NCBI RefSeq assembly: GCF_003814815.1 | Contig: NZ_RKQQ01000002.1 | Location: 62,001-126,000, forward strand | Origin: Salisediminibacterium halotolerans | GTDB taxonomy: Bacteria; Bacillota; Bacilli; Bacillales; Salisediminibacteriaceae | Direction of reading: 5' to 3' | Length of the DNA: 64,000 nucleotides | Part shown: piece by piece, positions 51,880-62,941 of the stretch | Layout of the letters: the number at the start of each line of letters is the position of its first letter | How positions within the stretch are numbered: position 1 is the stretch's first letter | The notes under the pieces: generated by a model | Databases searched by the model: none | Told to the model about the DNA's origin: nothing | Seen by the model: only the letters and a program-made list of their open reading frames with translations | Translations under genes and position numbers: made by a program

Positions 51880-52919
51880 TTTGCATTCTCCTTATATCTG
51901 GAGGACTCGCGCTTTGAACCGCACGATTTTCTCACAATTAAATCGGGATCAATTTTCACGGCGGTTCCTTTTATTCGGTCGTGCATTAAATCTTGCAGAA
52001 TAAAGGCAGCCATCTTGCCGATTTTTTCTTTATCCTGCCGCACGGTCGTCAGCGGCGGGTCGACATATTTGGCGGCGGTGATGTCATCACAGCCGATAAT
52101 CCCGAATTCACCGATATCGGCGCCGTGATCTTTGATCGCTTTCATTGCCCCGAGCGCCATCAAGTCGGAGGCGGCAAAGATCGCATGCGGCCTTTCTTCT
52201 AATAAGAGCAGCTGTTTCATCCCGTCGTAGCCGCTTTGTTCGAAGAAGTCGCCGTAGATCAGCCACTCTGTTTTCGTTTTCATGCCGTAAGTAGCGATAT
52301 GGTCTTTAAAGCCCTCTTCCCGCTGCGAGGAAACGAGCGATTCTTGCTGCCCGCCGATAAAAGCGACATCATGCCAGCCGAGCAGATAAAAGTGCTCGAC
52401 AGCCAGACCGGAAACTTGGTGATTATCGGTCATAATATAGGCAGAGCGGGGACCTTGCAGTTCAATATCAATTCCGACACACGGGATTTCGCTTTGATCC
52501 AACGCATAAACGGACGGCTCGACTTTTTCCCCGCCGATAATAATGCACCCGTCGACGTGGTAGTGCTGGCAGCGCGCAAGGTAATCCTCGTCAGCTTTAT
52601 GAAATTTTTCGTTTGAGAAAAACAGCAGATCATAGCCTTGAGCGCCAATCGTCTTTTTAAACGAGCTGACGACTTCGGAGAAAAACGGGTGATCAAAGTT
52701 TGCATTGATATCCCCGGCATAAATGACGCCGATCATTTTCGTTGATTTTCGGGCAAGCGTCTGCGCCGAATAGGTCGGGCGATAGCCGTGTTCTTCCATG
52801 ACAGCGTTTACTTTTGCTTTCGTTTTTTCGCCGACATCGTCGTAGTTATTGATAATTTTAGAAACAGTGGACTGGGAAACACCAGACAGTTTCGCAATTT
52901 CTTTGATCGTCAGTTTCAT
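51876..52919 (-). CDS. LacI-family repressor of the beta-glucan locus
   Basis: 347 residues. Helix-turn-helix TIKEIAKLSGVSQSTVSKIINN (about 3-24), hinge helix YSAQTLARKST, then a periplasmic-binding-like sugar domain. Three matching operators flank it (51106, 51194, 53074), so it probably represses both the importer and the GH1-ROK operon until the sugar binds. RBS GAGGAGCTCAGTACT. Confidence 0.92.
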   Translation of the reverse strand: MKLTIKEIAKLSGVSQSTVSKIINNYDDVGEKTKAKVNAVMEEHGYRPTYSAQTLARKSTKMIGVIYAGDINANFDHPFFSEVVSSFKKTIGAQGYDLLFFSNEKFHKADEDYLARCQHYHVDGCIIIGGEKVEPSVYALDQSEIPCVGIDIELQGPRSAYIMTDNHQVSGLAVEHFYLLGWHDVAFIGGQQESLVSSQREEGFKDHIATYGMKTKTEWLIYGDFFEQSGYDGMKQLLLLEERPHAIFAASDLMALGAMKAIKDHGADIGEFGIIGCDDITAAKYVDPPLTTVRQDKEKIGKMAAFILQDLMHDRIKGTAVKIDPDLIVRKSCGSKRESSRYKENAK

Positions 52920-53073
52920 AGTACTGAGCTCCTCTTTAGTCGAATGTTAATCTTGAAAACGTTATGCTAATGATACCAATTTCGCCTTGTTGAAACAACG
53001 GACGAGCGAGTTGCGCGGTGAAAAATTTTAAAAAGAACTTTGACAAAACGGAGATTTTGGAATACACTTTTCA

Positions 53074-53087
53074 CGAAACCGTTTTCG
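53074..53087. promoter_or_regulatory. LacI-type operator O3 (GH1-ROK promoter)
   Basis: CGAAACCGTTTTCG, best palindrome of the three, 87 bases before the GH1 start codon. Confidence 0.75.
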
Positions 53088-53173
53088 TTATCTTTATATT
53101 AAACCGATAAGGATGTTTTGTAAATCAATTTTCCGCAATTCATCCGAATACTATTCGTACAGGAGTGATAACA

Positions 53174-54628
53174 ATGATTCATTCACAATTACAGCCTTTT
53201 CCCGACGGATTTCTCTGGGGATCCGCATCCGCCGCTTATCAGATCGAGGGAGCGTGGGACCAAGACGGCAAAGGACCGTCCGTCTGGGACATTTACACGA
53301 AACAGGAAGGAACAACGTACAAAAATACGAACGGAGACATCGCGGTCGATCATTACAACCGTGTGGAAGAAGATGTCCAGCTTATGAAAGAAATGGGTTT
53401 AAAAGCTTACCGTTTTTCGATTTCTTGGCCGCGGATTTTTCCTGAAGGCAATAAAGAAGTCAATGAAGAAGGTCTTGCTTTTTATGACCGGTTGATTGAT
53501 ATGCTGATTGACGCCGGTATTGAGCCGGTTGTTACCGTTTATCACTGGGATTTGCCGCAAGCGCTGATGGACGAATACGGCGGCTGGGAATCGCGTAAAA
53601 TTATTGACGATTTCGACCGCTACAGCCGCACGCTCTTCAGCCGTTTCGGCGATCGGGTGAAATATTGGGTGACATTAAATGAACAAAATATTTTTATCGG
53701 CCTGGGTTATGAGAAGGGTATCCATCCGCCCGGCGTCAAAGATGCGAAGCGGAAGAATGAGGCAAACCACAACGCCTTTTTAGCAAACGCCAAAGCGATC
53801 GCCTCATTTCGTGAGCTCGTTCCGGACGGTAAAGTCGGGCCGAGTTTCGCCTACGGGCCGGTCTATCCGGTTGATTGCAAACCGGAAAATATATTGGCAG
53901 CGGAAAATGCTGAAGAACTAAATAACCATTGGTATATGGATGTTTATGCAAAAGGCGTTTATCCGCAAACGATGATGAATTACTTGAAGGAACAAGGGAC
54001 GGCTCCGACTGTTCTTGAAGGCGATACAGAACTGCTGAAAAAAGGCGCCCCCGATTTTATGGGTGTGAATTACTATCAAACGACGACGGTTGCCGCGAAT
54101 CCGCTCGACGGGGTCGGCGAAGGAAAAATGAATACAACCGGTAAAAAGGGCACAACGCAGGAATCAGGTATTCCGGGATTGTTCAAAGAAGTCCGCAACC
54201 CATCGCTTGAGGCAACAAACTGGGATTGGGAAATCGATCCGCAAGGCCTCCGCATCGGCCTGCGGCGAATTAAAAACCGCTATGAGCTGCCGGTCCTTAT
54301 TTCAGAAAACGGTCTCGGTGAATTCGATAAACTCGAAAACGGCGATACGGTCAATGACCCGTACCGGATTGATTACCTTTCTGCACACTTAAAAGCGATT
54401 CAAGAAGCGTTGACGGACGGAGTCGATGTGATCGGTTACTGCACTTGGTCGTTTACCGACCTGTTAAGCTGGCTGAACGGCTATCAAAAACGATACGGAT
54501 TTGTCTATATTGACCGGGACGAAGAAGAGGTCAGAGAACTTCGCCGTATTAAAAAACAAAGCTTTTTCTGGTATCAGGAAGTGATCCGTACACACGGGGC
54601 ATCTCTTTATTCGAAAGCAGGTGAATGA
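53174..54628 (+). CDS. GH1 beta-glucosidase, possibly 6-phospho-specific
   Basis: 484 residues from ATG 53174, which has AGGAGTG upstream. GH1 barrel: acid/base Glu in VTLNEQN (about 170), nucleophile Glu in ISENGLGE (about 375). Near the C-terminus LLSWLNGYQKRYGF has Ser, Lys and Tyr at the spacing (S-x6-K-x-Y) that binds the 6-phosphate in phospho-beta-glucosidases, where plain beta-glucosidases have Glu before the Trp. It may therefore act on sugars phosphorylated by the ROK kinase encoded next to it. If not, it splits sophorose or cellobiose directly. Confidence 0.9.
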   Translation: MIHSQLQPFPDGFLWGSASAAYQIEGAWDQDGKGPSVWDIYTKQEGTTYKNTNGDIAVDHYNRVEEDVQLMKEMGLKAYRFSISWPRIFPEGNKEVNEEGLAFYDRLIDMLIDAGIEPVVTVYHWDLPQALMDEYGGWESRKIIDDFDRYSRTLFSRFGDRVKYWVTLNEQNIFIGLGYEKGIHPPGVKDAKRKNEANHNAFLANAKAIASFRELVPDGKVGPSFAYGPVYPVDCKPENILAAENAEELNNHWYMDVYAKGVYPQTMMNYLKEQGTAPTVLEGDTELLKKGAPDFMGVNYYQTTTVAANPLDGVGEGKMNTTGKKGTTQESGIPGLFKEVRNPSLEATNWDWEIDPQGLRIGLRRIKNRYELPVLISENGLGEFDKLENGDTVNDPYRIDYLSAHLKAIQEALTDGVDVIGYCTWSFTDLLSWLNGYQKRYGFVYIDRDEEEVRELRRIKKQSFFWYQEVIRTHGASLYSKAGE

Positions 54629-54629
54629 T

Positions 54630-55541
54630 GTGACAGAAAACCAGTACTTATCATTTGATATTGGCGGCACGGCGATAAAATGGGGCCTGCTCAAAGAAGA
54701 CGGCACGATCGTGAAAAAAGACTCCTTTCCGACCGGCGGCTGGGGAAGAGAAACACTCGTTCGGCAGCTGGAAGAGACGATCGAACAATTTAAAAGCGAG
54801 ATTAACGGAATTTCTGTTTGCTTGCCGGGGTTCATTAATCCTGACGGGTTTATCGAGTACGGCGGGGCGATTAAAGGGTTTAATCAATTTCATTTTCGCA
54901 AGCATTTTGAGGAGAAATTCGGCCTGCCGGTATCTGTGGAAAACGACGTCAATTGCGTCGCGATGGCGGAAAAATGGCAAGGGAATGCGTCAGATTTAAG
55001 CGACTTTTTCTGTATGACCGTCGGCACCGGGATCGGCGGAGCGCTTGTGATTAATGATCAGCTTTACCGCGGTCATTCTTTTCAAGCCGGGGAGTGCGGA
55101 TTTATGATTACCGCCGGTCTGCACGCCGATCTTCCTGAGCATGACAGTCTCAGCAAGATTGCCTCGACGTACGGGTTGCGTGAAAAATACGCAGCCAATA
55201 AAAAACTCAAGCTTGAAGATGTAAGCGGAGAAGATGTTTTTGCCGCTTATGAACAAAACGATCCAATCGCGATCAAAGCAGTGCAGCGTTTTTATGAGTC
55301 GATTGCGATCGGGATTTTCAACATCACGTCAGTGATCAACCCGCAAAAAGTTCTCATTGGCGGCGGGATCACAGGGCGGCCGTCGTTCATTGACGAATTG
55401 CGTACGCATTTAGACTACGTTGATATGGTCTTTAATGTTGAAGTGGACATCTGCCATTTTAAAAACGATGCCGGTTTGATCGGAGCTCTGGCGCACTATT
55501 TTACAATCCATCCGCTGGAGTCAGAAAAACGAACCGTATAA
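54630..55541 (+). CDS. ROK-family sugar kinase, possible beta-glucoside kinase
   Basis: 303 residues from GTG 54630, with AGGTGA upstream; GTG 54621 is an alternative. FDIGGTAIKWGLL phosphate loop, ENDVNCVAMAE with catalytic Asp (about 105), VGTGIGGALVIN. The ROK zinc motif CxCGxxGCxE is absent (GHSFQAGECGFMITAG instead), as in some BglK-type kinases that phosphorylate cellobiose and other beta-glucosides. Overlaps or abuts the GH1 gene, so same operon. Glucokinase remains possible. Confidence 0.85.
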   Translation: MTENQYLSFDIGGTAIKWGLLKEDGTIVKKDSFPTGGWGRETLVRQLEETIEQFKSEINGISVCLPGFINPDGFIEYGGAIKGFNQFHFRKHFEEKFGLPVSVENDVNCVAMAEKWQGNASDLSDFFCMTVGTGIGGALVINDQLYRGHSFQAGECGFMITAGLHADLPEHDSLSKIASTYGLREKYAANKKLKLEDVSGEDVFAAYEQNDPIAIKAVQRFYESIAIGIFNITSVINPQKVLIGGGITGRPSFIDELRTHLDYVDMVFNVEVDICHFKNDAGLIGALAHYFTIHPLESEKRTV

Positions 55542-55549
55542 ACGCAATG

Positions 55550-55581
55550 AAGCGCCATGACAAACATTGTCATGGCGCTTT
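55550..55581. terminator. terminator (left flank of repeat copy C)
   Basis: AAGCGCCATGACAA / TTGTCATGGCGCTT. It recurs at 55847 with small loop changes. Confidence 0.9.
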
Positions 55582-55846
55582 CAAATTATGGTCAAAGTCA
55601 TGGTATCGAAAGGTGTCAATTTGTGTTTAAAGGAGGGATGACGTTGGGGCATCCTCTTTTTTGAAGCAAGTGTTGATCATAAAGGAAGCCATGCATCCAC
55701 TCCCCCGACGCCTCCGGGAAAGCAAGAGACGAAGATCCGGATTCGGCGGTCAGAGTCCGCCGAATACTAGCTGAGTCCTTGCCCGGGGCAAGCGGAGGGT
55801 AGTGGATTCAGGGCTTACGTCCAAATAATTGTATGTCGACAGTCTA
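55582..55846. repeat. terminator-nested structured repeat element, copy C (5' domain deleted)
   Basis: 265 bp between convergent genes. 5' end GTCAAAGTCATGGTATCGAA resembles copy A. The 5' domain is reduced to GGGATGAC-GTTGGGG-CATCC. The 3' domain is full, with GCCATGCATCCACTCC, CCGGATTCGGCGG and GCAAGCGGAGGGTAGTGGAT. Ends ATGTCGACAGTCT directly at the second terminator. Confidence 0.85.
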
Positions 55847-55879
55847 AAAGCGCCATGACAAAAGTTGTCATGGCGCTTT
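55847..55879. terminator. second copy of the terminator (right flank of copy C)
   Basis: AAAGCGCCATGACAA - AAG - TTGTCATGGCGCTTT. Also ends katG on the minus strand. Confidence 0.9.
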
Positions 55880-55890
55880 GTTTATTTATT

Positions 55891-58149
<2,259 letters not shown>

Positions 58150-58405
58150 TTTAATAATTATATTAAATTGTTCGGTCGAATGAAAGTGAAACGCTCTTGC
58201 TGAGAAAAATTCGCAGAATGATGTGTTTGCGCTTTCAATCAAGATGCTTCATGCATCGTCATACACCTATGCCATCCGCAGAGCATCACCTCCGAAACGT
58301 CAAAATCATCACGCTGACATTTCCATGATATAAGAATTTGCCAGATTTTAAAAGGGTGACGACCTGAAGATTGCGAAAATTATGAAAGGGACGCCGCGAT
58401 AAAAG

Positions 58406-59146
58406 TCAATCACGGCGCCAGCGATACGGCAGCTGAACAATCCGTTCGCCGTCTTCTGTGAATTCCGGGAGCTTTTCCAGCATGTCTGTGACAATCTTAC
58501 GCTGCAGATCGTTTCGCCCGGCCGGACCAAAGCTTCTCCCGAGCGGAAATTTCAACCAAAGCGCCCGGGGAGGATTCACTTTTTCCGTCAAGTCTTTCAG
58601 GTGAGTGATCGATATTGTAGCGATTCCGGCACTTTCGACAGCGCGCTGAACCAATCCCACGGATTGGTGGCAAATGTATCAGCCGGGAGAAAGGAGGAGC
58701 ACATCAGTTTTATTTCGTTTTAGACGTTCGATAATTTTTGGAATGGTTTCATTTTCAAGCTTTTCTGTCTCGGGAATATAGCCCATCATGCCAAAGTGAT
58801 CAGCGGCCACGCGGCCGATCTCCCCGCCGGCTTCAAACTCGCGCAAGACCGACAACGGAAATACAGTGTTAATATCTTCATCGGCATCGGTTGTGTCGTA
58901 ATGCGTGTGTGTGACCATCAAATCAGCATCTTCGGTATCGCCCGGAATGAACCGGACTGTCGGATCGCCGGCATCAACGTCAAACGGCTCTTGTGAACGC
59001 AAATGAACGCCGGCAGTCGTTAAGATCGCGACATTCCAGTCTTGCTGCGGTTTTTTCAGCACTGTAAACCCGGAAGAAGACGTCGTTTTCTTCACGGTAA
59101 ACCGGGCCATCGTCCGGTACAAGCGGTGTTTCAGGTTAGCTAGCAT
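58406..59146 (-). CDS. selenoprotein of the GrdB (glycine/betaine/sarcosine reductase B) family, in-frame UGA = Sec
   Basis: 246 residues if the TGA at 58679-58681 (codon 156) is read as selenocysteine. The frame is otherwise open: LLLSPG-U-YICHQSVGLVQRAVE. This gives a UxxC redox motif just where GrdB-like proteins have Sec or Cys. Downstream NPPRALWLKFPLGRSFG is the conserved family tail. I start at ATG 59146 (AAGGA upstream); 59170 is an alternative. Likely a thiol/selenol oxidoreductase, not a full glycine reductase. The gene ends 331 bases upstream of katG. The gap between them (58075-58405) holds the Fur box and a weak hairpin at about 58391-58425. Confidence 0.8.
58650..58668 (-). promoter_or_regulatory. 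SECIS-like hairpin after the UGA codon
   Basis: Minus strand: ACCAATCC-GTG-GGATTGGT, an 8-bp perfect stem. The loop lies 19-21 bases after the UGA, inside the usual range for bacterial SECIS elements, and has a G and U in the loop. Confidence 0.65.
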
Positions 59147-59249
59147 CCTCTCACATCCTTTTTTTATCATGGGTTCCTCTTATTGTAACGTAAAAGCAGC
59201 GGCTCGTCTCGTCTGAAGGGGTTAAGAAATGCACCCTCGTTTGTTGGGG

Positions 59250-61262
59250 TTATCCGTTTTTGATTTGTTTTACCCCGTCAGCTGTAATCGCAGACCCGAT
59301 CCGGCCGGTGCCTTTTTCAACGAGCCCTAGATCGGCAAGCGTTTGAATGCGGCGGCGCATTTGCTGTTTGCTGAAGTTTATTCCTCTTTTAGCGGATTGG
59401 TCGGCCAGCTGTTGCAAACTGAGTCGTTCGCCTTTTTTACTGGCTTCCCCAAGCATTTTAAGGATTGCGATCAATTCCGGTGTCAGCGGTTGTTTAGCTG
59501 ATTCTGACTGGGTTCGCCGGTCAGGATTATGCACAGACGGCGGCAGGTGTTCCGCTTTCAAAGTATAGCTTTTGCTCAGTGTTTTCGCGTAATCGAGCGC
59601 GTTTTTTAATTCACGGATGTTGCCCGGCCAGTGATAGTTCATTAAAAGTTCCAATGCATCATCATCAAGTTGGTACCCTGTTTTTTCTTTTTGCAGAAAA
59701 GAGTCTGTTAAGCGCGGTAAATCGGAACGTCTGTCTTTAAGAGGCGGAACGGTCATGTGCAAAACATGAAGACGGTAAAATAAATCTGCGCGGAACGAGT
59801 TGTTTGCGACCTCGTTTTCTAACGATTTATTCGTCGCTGCGATGATGCGTACGTCGACGGGAATGTTGCTGTTTCCGCCGATTTTTCGTATTTCGTTTTC
59901 TTGCAGTACGCGCAGGAGCTGTGCTTGCATATCGGTGCTTAATTCGCCGATCTCATCGAGAAATAAAGTGCCGCCCGAGGCGAGTTCGAATAAGCCTTTT
60001 TTTCCGCCTTTTAAAGCTCCGGTAAACGTCCCTTCCTCGTAACCGAACAATTCGCTTTGAAATAAGTTTTCTGACATCGCGCTGCAGTTGATCGCGAACA
60101 GCGGACCGTTCCGCCGTTTAGAATTGAGATGAATTGCATGAGCGAAGAGCTCTTTGCCGACCCCTGTTTCACCGTATATCAAGACTGGCTGTTCCGCTGC
60201 CGCCATTTTGAGTGCTGTATCTTTTGTGTCAATGATTTCCGGGTGTTCGCCGATGATATCGCTGAAGCTGTATTTTGAAGCCAGACCTTTCTTTTTGTTC
60301 TGATTTTTTGCCGTTTGTTCTACTTCAAAAGCTTTTTCAACACTTTTCATCGTAACGACCGTTGATTGGAACGAAGATGTTGTTGTTTTGGAGAGCACAT
60401 ATTCCTGCTCACCGTTTTTCAAAAATCCGCTCGTTTCATTATTTTTTAGAAATTCCAGCAGTTCTGGATGGGTGACGCAGCTGCTCACAGGCTGATCGAT
60501 CAATTCCTGCGCGGATTGCAGCAAAATTTTCTCTGCTCCTCGGTTTGCGGCTGTCACAATTTCTTTTTGATCGTAAGCAATAATCCCGTCATCGACCATG
60601 TTTAACAGTTCATGGTAATGGTCGCTGATTTTTTGTGTGTGATCTTCTTTGGTCAAGAGATCGTCGTGCAAAGTAACAAGACGCTGCAAGTATCGTTCAG
60701 ACATGTTTGCTGCTGTGTCTTCACCAAGCTGAAAGTAATCGACAATTTTTAATACCGTCGCCATATCGAAAGGACGGACTCCAATATCAACGACATTGGT
60801 AAGAGAAGCGGGGCAGCGCTCGGTTTCACTCGGCGTTACAGCTGTCCGGATTCCGTCGTAATAAAGCGTTCCGGGATGATACGGAACGAACTCAAGATGG
60901 GTGATGCCCAGTTGATAAATCGATTCGGCGGTCTCGCGGATCGATTCATCGGCGTCGTTCACAATCAATACCTTTCCTTCTTGTAAAGAGAGCAGCGTCG
61001 GAAACGCTTCCGGATCGATCGTGCGCTTGCCTGTGATGCAAAGGGTATTATCCGGGAACTTATAACGCTGCGTAAACTCGGTTCGTACAGACTGCGAAGA
61101 GAAGAGGATTACTTTATACGGTGTTAAAGAAGCGGCCGATAGATCTTCATCTATTGCGAGAGATTCGATTTCGAGCCTATCCCCCAAAAGCATTGCAAGT
61201 TGCTGTTTGAGCGTGCTTTTTGTTTTTTTGTTTCCTGTGACAAGAAGAAGGTTGTTTGACAT
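59250..61262 (-). CDS. sigma-54-dependent activator with PrpR-like N-terminus and winged-helix C-terminus
   Basis: 670 residues. N-terminal sensor (about 1-200) resembling PrpR-N/receptor domains, PAS (about 215-300), then AAA+ with GETGVGKE, sigma-54 loop GTFTGA and LFLDEIGE. The C-terminus is not a Fis helix-turn-helix but a segment RLSLQQLADQSAKRGINFSKQQMRRRIQTL followed by DLGLVEKGTGR, which looks like a winged helix. Divergent from the YfcC-iadA operon, whose promoter is sigma-54 type, so it is the likely activator. Start MSNNLLLVTGN. Confidence 0.9.
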   Translation of the reverse strand: MSNNLLLVTGNKKTKSTLKQQLAMLLGDRLEIESLAIDEDLSAASLTPYKVILFSSQSVRTEFTQRYKFPDNTLCITGKRTIDPEAFPTLLSLQEGKVLIVNDADESIRETAESIYQLGITHLEFVPYHPGTLYYDGIRTAVTPSETERCPASLTNVVDIGVRPFDMATVLKIVDYFQLGEDTAANMSERYLQRLVTLHDDLLTKEDHTQKISDHYHELLNMVDDGIIAYDQKEIVTAANRGAEKILLQSAQELIDQPVSSCVTHPELLEFLKNNETSGFLKNGEQEYVLSKTTTSSFQSTVVTMKSVEKAFEVEQTAKNQNKKKGLASKYSFSDIIGEHPEIIDTKDTALKMAAAEQPVLIYGETGVGKELFAHAIHLNSKRRNGPLFAINCSAMSENLFQSELFGYEEGTFTGALKGGKKGLFELASGGTLFLDEIGELSTDMQAQLLRVLQENEIRKIGGNSNIPVDVRIIAATNKSLENEVANNSFRADLFYRLHVLHMTVPPLKDRRSDLPRLTDSFLQKEKTGYQLDDDALELLMNYHWPGNIRELKNALDYAKTLSKSYTLKAEHLPPSVHNPDRRTQSESAKQPLTPELIAILKMLGEASKKGERLSLQQLADQSAKRGINFSKQQMRRRIQTLADLGLVEKGTGRIGSAITADGVKQIKNG

Positions 61263-61368
61263 ACTCGCACTCCTTTTTGTGTTGTTGTGTGATTATACCA
61301 AAAAAACATACAACGGCATACATTGGTTTGAGACAAATCAACACCTGCATCCTCAAGGGCTTTTGCAA

Positions 61369-61386
61369 TTGGCATAATTTTTGCAT
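61369..61386 (+). promoter_or_regulatory. sigma-54 (SigL) promoter of yfcC-iadA operon
   Basis: TTGGCATAATTTTTGCAT, with GG to GC spaced by 10 bases. Confidence 0.88.
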
Positions 61387-61423
61387 AATTTAACCTGGTA
61401 AGAATGATTAAGGAGGAGTTACT

Positions 61424-62923
61424 ATGCAGCAAAGAGAATGGAAAATGCCTCATACGTTCATCATCATCTTTTTTGTCGTCGTACTTGCCGCGATTATGAC
61501 GTACGTGGTTCCGATGGGAACTTTTGAAACTGAAGATGTAACGTATGATTATCAAGGAGAGGAAGAAACTCGCACCGTGCTTAATCCGGAAACATTCAGT
61601 TATGAAACCGACGCGGACGGAGAACCTGCGCGCGACGGCGTCAGCCTGTTTGAACCTTTCGGCGAAGCAGGGTTTTTGAATTATATGTTTGAAGGACTTG
61701 TCTCCGGAGATAAGTGGGGATCGGCGGTAGGTGTTGTTGCATTTATACTGATTATCGGCGGATCTTTCGGAATAATTATGCGGACGAAAGCAATCGACCA
61801 AGGCATTCTTTCGGTCATTGATAAGACGAAAGGAAAAGAAGGACTGCTCGTTCCGGTGATGTTTTTCTTTTTCTCGCTCGGAGGCGCTGTCTTCGGAATG
61901 GGCGAAGAAGCGATTGCGTTTGCAATTATTCTCGTTCCGTTAGTTATCGCTCTGGGTTACGATGCGATAACCGGGATCATGATTACGTATGTAGCGACGC
62001 AAATCGGGTTTGCGACATCTTGGATGAATCCGTTTGGCGTCGCGATTGCTCAGGGTGTCTCGGATGTTCCGGTACTCTCGGGCGCGCCGTTTCGGATTGT
62101 TATGTGGGCCGTCTTTACAGCCGTAGGGATTATTTACACGATGCGTTATGCGAATAAAGTCCGCAGGGATCCGAGTGCGTCTTATTCCAAAGAAGCGAAT
62201 GACTATTTCAAAAAACATAATAACGTTCAAGAGATTAACGGCAAATTTACGCTCGGCGATGCACTCGTCGTCACTGCACTCGCGCTCGGCATCGGCTGGA
62301 TTATTTGGGGCGTAGTCAGTGATGCGTACTTCATTCCGGAAATTGCGACGCAGTTCTTTACGATCGGACTCGTTGCCGGAATCATCGGGGTTGTCTTCAG
62401 ATTAAATGGTATGACGTTAAACGATGTCGCTGATGGCTTTTCGGAAGGGGCGCAGCAACTGTTGCCGGCCGCGCTTGTCGTCGGCATGGCGAAAGGAATC
62501 ATTATCATTTTAGGCGGTGACGCAGCGGATGAGCCTTCGGTGTTAAACACGATTTTGCATCAAGCCGGCGGCCTTGTTGATCATCTGCCGGAGATGCTCT
62601 CGGCCGGATTTATTTTCGTCTTTCAGTCTGTGATTAATTTCTTTGTTGTCTCCGGGTCAGGGCAAGCGGCACTCACGATGCCTTTGATCGCGCCGTTGTC
62701 TGATATTGCCGGTGTCTCAAGACAAATCGCTGTACTCGGGTTTCAGCTCGGTGACGGGTTGACAAACATTATCGTACCGACATCTGCAGCGTTAATGGGC
62801 ACACTCGGTGCCGCGCGAGTGGACTGGGGAACGTGGTTCCGGTTTATTTTCAAATTCCAGCTTCTGATCGCAGCGGTTGCACTGGTATTTATCATGATTT
62901 CTGTATTGATTAATTTTTCCTAA
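61424..62923 (+). CDS. YfcC-family transporter (ion-transporter superfamily)
   Basis: 499 residues with about 12 membrane helices and a soluble loop (about 32-72, rich in Asp/Glu). PLVIALGYDAITGIMITYVATQIGFATSWMNPF and VSGSGQAALTMPLIAPLSDIAG are typical of the YfcC/ArcD-like C4-dicarboxylate or amino-acid carriers. With isoaspartyl dipeptidase next to it, uptake of a dipeptide or aspartate-like compound is likely. RBS AAGGAGGAG. SigL promoter upstream. Confidence 0.88.
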   Translation: MQQREWKMPHTFIIIFFVVVLAAIMTYVVPMGTFETEDVTYDYQGEEETRTVLNPETFSYETDADGEPARDGVSLFEPFGEAGFLNYMFEGLVSGDKWGSAVGVVAFILIIGGSFGIIMRTKAIDQGILSVIDKTKGKEGLLVPVMFFFFSLGGAVFGMGEEAIAFAIILVPLVIALGYDAITGIMITYVATQIGFATSWMNPFGVAIAQGVSDVPVLSGAPFRIVMWAVFTAVGIIYTMRYANKVRRDPSASYSKEANDYFKKHNNVQEINGKFTLGDALVVTALALGIGWIIWGVVSDAYFIPEIATQFFTIGLVAGIIGVVFRLNGMTLNDVADGFSEGAQQLLPAALVVGMAKGIIIILGGDAADEPSVLNTILHQAGGLVDHLPEMLSAGFIFVFQSVINFFVVSGSGQAALTMPLIAPLSDIAGVSRQIAVLGFQLGDGLTNIIVPTSAALMGTLGAARVDWGTWFRFIFKFQLLIAAVALVFIMISVLINFS

Positions 62924-62941
62924 GACGGGGAGGTTGGCTGC

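Noticed and set aside
53174-54628. PTS-linked phospho-beta-glucosidase operon
   Set aside because: No PTS EII gene is in the locus. The phosphate-site residues are reported as a finding instead.
58406-59170. Two separate small genes, or a nonsense-mutated pseudogene
   Set aside because: The frame continues without any other defect, the second part has no start or RBS of its own, and UGA falls on the family's Sec/Cys position with a SECIS-like hairpin.
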